Under the pieces are notes generated by a model that saw nothing but the letters and a program-made list of their open reading frames with translations, did not search any database and was not told where the DNA came from. DNA of 64,000 nt from Lepturacanthus savala (lineage: Eukaryota > Chordata > Actinopteri > Scombriformes > Trichiuridae): the NCBI GenBank assembly GCA_030544235.1, contig CM060468.1:3788758-3852757 (forward strand), given 5' to 3'. Position numbers and translations under genes: made by a program. Shown in pieces: positions 60,301-64,000 of the stretch. The stretch's first letter is position 1; the number at the start of each line of letters is the position of its first letter.

Positions 60301-60731
60301 ATAGTCTGCTGATCAGTACGACAGAACATCTCCATCACCCCATGGTGACGAGAGCAGATGTTTTCCTGTGGTTTCTCCGATGGACCGAGTAGCTTGATGC
60401 TAGCTGCATCATCGGGACAGACGTCACAGGACACATCTCCAGCTCCAGCATAGCAGTGATCAGCAGCAGCAGCTTGGTTTCCTGTCTCATCCAGCTGCTC
60501 CACTGAAGCTGCTAACAAGGTGTTTTTCTCCAGCACAAGCCTCGGTGTGAAGGTCTGTCTGCACCAAGGGCAGCTGTAGACCTTCCCCTGATCGTCTCTA
60601 TCACCGAAGCCTTCAATACAGCTCAGGCAGTAGCTGTGTCCACAGGGAAGAGTCACCGGATCCTTCAGTAGATCCGCACAGATGGAACAAGAGAATGATT
60701 CTCGGTCCAGTGGAGCTGCTTGCTGCGCCAT
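57206..60731 (-). CDS. TRIM-MIF4G fusion protein (RING, B-box, coiled coil, eIF4G middle domain), 4 exons, about 612 aa
   Basis: Exons: 60731-59409, 58848-58702, 58587-58351, 57337-57206; all introns are phase 0. RING C3HC4: C15, C18, C30, H32, C35, C38, C54, C57. B-box 1 is reduced to C102/C105. B-box 2 is C126, H129, C137, D140, C145, C148, H153, H156. A coiled coil spans about 160-285, then a SELRDKLQEALRDTW helix typical of fish TRIM16/25-like proteins. From L346 (LNKAKNAWK) the sequence is eIF4G: [74 protein letters not shown]. It ends ERQWVNQQHTWM. No PRY/SPRY, no eIF4E-binding motif, no MA3 or W2. Expected: E3 ligase activity plus eIF4A or viral RNA/VPg binding (inference). Alternatively, splicing at 57233 joins a small exon at 56967-56923. 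Confidence 0.93.
57585..58062. mobile_element. ~480-bp MITE in TRIM-MIF4G intron 3
   Basis: GTGTTCCAATGTGACTAA and AATTTACCAGTAGGTG at the left are inverted at the right (CACCTACTGGTAAATT and TTAGTCACATTGGAGTGC); inverted arms of roughly 100 bp. The middle (TGGACTGGCCACTC...) resembles the Tc1-derived segment at 58960-59080. Confidence 0.85.
58351..58587 (-). CDS. TRIM-MIF4G exon 3
   Basis: 79 codons: EEEKLQLLKEL, then [60 protein letters not shown]. Acceptor CTCCAACAG, donor GTACAG. Frame intact. Confidence 0.96.
58702..58848 (-). CDS. TRIM-MIF4G exon 2
   Basis: 49 codons: [49 protein letters not shown], nearly identical to eIF4G1. Acceptor CTTTTCAG, donor GTATGT. Phase 0 both sides. Confidence 0.97.
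58905..59330 (-). pseudogene. truncated Tc1/mariner transposase in TRIM-MIF4G intron 1
   Basis: MIWGCFFYYGVRRIY, GIMDQFAYIRIFEEVMLPYA, FQPDNNPKHTSKPVASWFQT, and EWPTKSPNLNPI are the C-terminal half of a fish Tc1 transposase, with the D in QPDN and no usable N-terminal part. A stop separates the upstream FTLKTV segment. The lower-case flank at 59280-59370 has hairpin-like CAGTGATAAGA repeats. It is non-functional. Confidence 0.88.
59409..60731 (-). CDS. TRIM-MIF4G exon 1 (RING through start of MIF4G)
   Basis: 441 codons. The first ATG (MAQQAAPLDRESFSCSIC) matches the usual start of fish TRIM16/25-like proteins. The TRIM-to-eIF4G junction lies inside this exon, between W324 and L346. It ends YANMCRCLMG at a GTAAGT donor; eIF4G1 has YANMCRCLM at this place. 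Confidence 0.97.
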
Positions 60732-60757
60732 TTGCCTCTCTCAGTGCCGACTGATTA

Positions 60758-60783
60758 ACTTTCACTTCTGTAGAAATGAAACT
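60758..60783 (-). promoter_or_regulatory. two IRF-type elements upstream of TRIM-MIF4G
   Basis: Minus strand at 60770-60758 reads CAGAAGTGAAAGT, like the PRDI/IRF element of interferon-beta promoters (GAGAAGTGAAAGTG). Plus strand at 60773-60783 reads GAAATGAAACT, an ISRE-like core with one spacer base instead of two. They lie 27-52 bp upstream of the ATG. The start site is unknown, so they could be in the 5' UTR. Confidence 0.4.
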
Positions 60784-61021
60784 AGGCTGAACTGATCTCA
60801 ACATGTGTTTTGTTTTGCAGTGAATGGAGCCACACCTCCCTGCACTGCTCAATTCCTTGGCAACTATTGGCTAAGGGGAGGGAACAAGGACAGATATGGA
60901 CAGAGAGCAGCTTTTTGTGTGGATAGGAAGAAGAGGGAGGGTTTAATACGTAAAAGCTGATTCATCCTGGGAAGAAAGAAGAGTTTCTCTTAAAGTGATC
61001 ACTTAAATGTAAGTGTAAATA

Positions 61022-61228
61022 TACACTGCACACAGTAAGTTAGGAATATTGTGGGAAACTCAGTGGATTTAATACATTTTGGGGGGTAATAAACAATAAT
61101 AAATGAATGAAAATGGAATTCATTCATTATTAGTAATATCAAAGGGAACGTTTACTTATTTCACTAAAATTCAGACCAAATAGGAAAAACACTCATGTAA
61201 CATATCCCTAACTTATTATGAGTAGTGT
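61022..61228. mobile_element. ~200-bp palindromic MITE (second copy)
   Basis: CAGTAAGTTAGGAATATTGT at the left and ATATCCCTAACTTATTATGA at the right are inverted; the same family as 8838-9038. Confidence 0.85.
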
Positions 61229-61265
61229 TAATGCACACTCAAACTACTTTATTTGAATACTTTAA

Positions 61266-61490
61266 CACAGCGGTTCTCAAAGTGGGGTCCGGGGACCACA
61301 AGGGGTCCTTGAGGAGGTGCCTAGGGGTCTCTGAGAAAAAAGGGAAATAATTCATTTTCACTATAATGAGTAGATGTAGAACCAATTGTATAGAGGACTG
61401 GCATAATTTAAATAAATAAATGTATATAAAAATGTGTATTATTATTTTCCCTTTGCACATTAATTTAATTTAAAAGTTTATTATCCATTT
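61266..61490. mobile_element. hAT-Charlie-type element fragment (copy 1)
   Basis: CAGCGGTTCTCAAAGTGGGG then TCCGGGGACCACAAGGGGTC is the classic end of a vertebrate hAT family. The other end was not seen. Confidence 0.82.
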
Positions 61491-61492
61491 TA

Positions 61493-61640
61493 TACACTAC
61501 TCACAATAAAGTAGGGATATTGTGAGCGACTGTGAATTTTTAATTTTGGGAGTAATACATATAAAACTAATGAAAATGGTGTCTCTACACATTCATTATT
61601 AGTAATATCAAAGGGAACTTTTGCTTACAGTGCTTTTCTT
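61493..61640. mobile_element. palindromic MITE (third copy, truncated)
   Basis: ACTCACAATAAAGTAGGGAT at the left, then AATGAATGTGTAG-like interior; the right end is lost before the second hAT fragment. Confidence 0.78.
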
Positions 61641-61651
61641 TAATACTTTAA

Positions 61652-61930
61652 AGCAGTGGTTCTCAACGTGGGATCCGGGGACCTCCCCAGGGGTCCTTGA
61701 GGAGGTGCCTAGGGGGTCCCCAGAAAACAGGGAAACGATTATTTTTCACTAAATTTCCACAATGACAGAATGTAGAACAAAGTGTATAGAGGACTGTCAT
61801 AATTTAAGATAAATATATAAATGTATATAATTTAGTGGAATTGATTTCCTATTATTTGTGTATTATTTTCTATTTGCATGTGAATTTATTGAATTTAAAT
61901 TTGATTTTCCATTTTATAAATTGAGGTGAA
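61652..61930. mobile_element. hAT-Charlie-type element fragment (copy 2)
   Basis: GCAGTGGTTCTCAACGTGGG and CAGGGGTCCTTGAGGAGGTG, collinear with copy 1 including the flank TATAGAGGACTGnCATAATTTAA. With the MITE it forms a duplicated module. Confidence 0.82.
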
Positions 61931-62641
61931 AATGAATAGGGGAAATAAATACATACATCTTAAAATGAATACATTAAAAATCAAATAAATGGGAAAATAA
62001 TACTAATTTAATGGAAAATTAAATAAATATGGACATTTATTAGTATATTTATTTAAGGACTGAGTCATTTATTTATTGATTCTTGATTATAGCAGTTCCT
62101 GTCCTCTATAATTTGGGCCTTGGGTTCCCTATACTATCTAATTAATCTAGTTTTTAGATGAATAGATTAGTTTCAAACACTCAATCCACCTTCTCCTACA
62201 CACTTGGGTTGCTCAGTTGGTTGCGACCTGCAATCTCGCCTCTATGTGCCGCCAGAAACTCCACACTGTACCTGTTAAGTTTTGCAGGCATTTGGTCAAA
62301 AGAAAGTATGAAACAAATCCAAAAAAAATTTAATGATGCAACAGAGTCCAGGAAAAAGCTAGTAAGTGGGGGAGAGGTTCTTCTTTTTTCTGTTCTTGGA
62401 GGACTCTGTATTTTGGAGGCCTCTGACCTCTTTTTTTGCACAATTTCAAAGACACGCATTAGGAAAAGAAGTACACATTGAACAATGCTTCACAATGTTT
62501 TTTTGCATCGACAGAAGCTAAAATTTAACCCATCGGCAGCAGGAAAACAAACCGTAGCACCAGCAACTCAATTAAATCCACATCAGTGCTGCTGCTGTGT
62601 GAAAGTGGCTTTCAGGACCATAGAGTTGAGTAAGGGAGCAT

Positions 62642-64000
62642 CAGATAAGAGTTTTATTTGCAACAATCTTTATTATCTCTTCCAGTTTTGGACGTGAAAA
62701 GAGGCATTCATTTTTCTTTAATTAAATATCTTTTTAATAAAGTAAAGCAAAAAAGTATTTACAAATTTTCAATTAAATTGTAATCAATGACTTGGGTTGG
62801 ATAATTACAAGCACCTTCTGCCAGCTGAGGAGAGAAAAATATAAATACAGGGGAAAACTGCCACTTTGTTTCAGAAGAGGGGAGAATTACATGGCATTAC
62901 ATTAGCATTTTTCCTTTGAAAAAACAAAAAAAAAAACTAAAAAGAACAATTCATCATGTATGTACAGAACTCTCCTGAAATGCATTTCCACCCACAGAAG
63001 CAGAAAAGGCTTTAGGATTCGTACTGTTAAACTACTTCTCTTCTTTTTTTTTGTAAAGTCCTCTTTCAATAAAGTGGATTTTCGTATGCGAACGTTTATT
63101 TTTCAAGTTTCAATAATGATAATCTTTTTTTTTTTTTAAAAATCCAACAACAGGTTTCGTAGGAGGTTCAGCCATGTGTCCTCGCTCTCACTCTCCCTTT
63201 CTGAGTCCATTTTTTTTTCTTGAAGCGCAGGAAACGAGTAAAACAGACACATTGGAGGGTAGATAGGGTTTTTTTGGGGGGGAAGGAAGGAGGGAGGGGG
63301 GGTGTCAGGGATGCATTGCCACCCCCCCAGCAGCAAAATGGTCAATGTTCATTGCCCCTTTTTCCTCAGTGACACCGTCCTCAAAAGTCTGCGCCGAGTC
63401 CTCGGGACTCCACAACCGTTGCTTATAAACTCATGTCTGAAATGTCCGTTAGACAGCGCTCGGCCACCTCTCTTTGTAGTTTTCTATTTTTCTTTTATTA
63501 TAAAACACACTCCAATCATCCAACACCGGAAAAGAGAAATCAAAAAAAAAAAAAAAAAAAAAAAGCTAACCGTCTACACAAGCGCGTCATGTAGATCGAA
63601 CACATGTGACATGACAACGTCGCCTTTTGTCCTGTCGACACGATGAAGGATGAAGTCATCAAAAATATAGATGTGAACAGCCTCTTAAAGTTCGTTTTTT
63701 TTTTTGTTTGTTTTTTTTAATATCTGTCATTAAGCAAAGTGTCTTGGATAGTGTTGCCGTGGCAAAGGGAAAGCCATTTGAAAACAGGAGATAAACCTCA
63801 AAAAAAAAAAAAAAATACTGAAGGAAACAGCAATATCTCCCACGGCTTTGAAGCGCCTCTCAGCATACTCTCTGTCTCATATCTATTCTCTCTATTTAAT
63901 CCTGTATTTTCAGTTATTTCAAGAAAGACATTCAGTTGCGCAAAGGAAAAAAAAAAAAAGGGAAATCCAAAACAACAACAAAAAAGAACAATGATCGAAC
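62642..64000 (-). other. probable 3' UTR of a minus-strand gene lying beyond the right edge
   Basis: Two AATAAA signals on the minus strand (62669-62674 and 62653-62658). Upstream there is 1.3 kb without repeats of the families above but with many A/T homopolymers, typical of a long vertebrate 3' UTR. No coding frame is convincing; the 69-codon frame at 63136-63345 has no recognised domain. By human synteny the gene could be eif4g1. Confidence 0.4.

Larger units (their letters stand above)
60784..62640. other. 5' flank of TRIM-MIF4G and intergenic DNA
   Basis: A weak TATTAAA lies on the minus strand near 60941-60947. From 61.0 to 61.93 kb the DNA is a MITE/hAT module present twice. 61.93-62.64 kb is AT-rich without a supported gene. 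Confidence 0.5.

Noticed and set aside
57206..60731. The fusion as a processed retrocopy or pseudogene
   Set aside because: It has three GT-AG introns at eIF4G-like positions and an intact frame over 600 codons.
63136..63345. 69-codon minus-strand frame at the right edge
   Set aside because: No domain; proline/lysine-rich sequence from poly-pyrimidine DNA within a likely 3' UTR.

Overview
The window is vertebrate nuclear DNA, almost certainly from a ray-finned fish. Evidence: GT-AG split genes with kilobase introns, long CA/TG and TA microsatellites, many teleost-type DNA-transposon relics (Tc1, hAT, several MITE families), a tRNA-derived SINE, and a TRIM of the fish TRIM16/TRIM25-like type. 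No prokaryotic, viral or CRISPR features were found. All three protein-coding genes that could be reconstructed lie on the minus strand, so the window reads right to left.

Right part (56.9-64 kb). The most unusual locus is an intact gene at 57,206-60,731. One long exon encodes RING, B-box and coiled coil, and runs in frame into an eIF4G-type MIF4G (HEAT-1) domain. That domain continues through three further phase-0 exons. It stands where fish TRIMs of this type normally carry PRY/SPRY. The predicted product (about 612 aa) would pair a ubiquitin-ligase module with the eIF4A-binding, viral-IRES/VPg-targeted part of the cap-binding scaffold. Two IRF-like elements lie just upstream of its ATG. 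Its introns hold a dead Tc1 transposase and a MITE. Further right are duplicated MITE/hAT modules and then a probable minus-strand 3' UTR (about 62.65 kb to the edge) of a gene outside the window. In human, EIF4G1 is the immediate upstream neighbour of FAM131A, so this could be eif4g1 itself and the fusion could be a local rearrangement; this is inference.

Middle (32.4-47.9 kb). A complete 11-exon alkaline phosphatase gene (537 aa, intestinal-type/alp3-like) has a signal peptide, all metal and catalytic residues, and a GPI-signal-like C-terminus. One residue next to the active site is non-canonical (His to Gln).

Left (0.7-25.6 kb). A complete six-exon fam131a gene (419 aa) starts in a CpG-rich promoter and ends with an acidic tail. 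Its N-terminus is MGC, predicted to be acylated.

Remaining DNA. Introns and intergenic DNA are filled with at least eight dispersed repeat families. One 0.4-0.9 kb MITE with TCACTCTATT-type ends is present six or seven times. A ~31-bp minisatellite motif occurs at three distant sites. Two exons in different genes (fam131a exon 5, alkaline phosphatase exon 3) are each bracketed by complementary TG and CA microsatellites at the splice sites.
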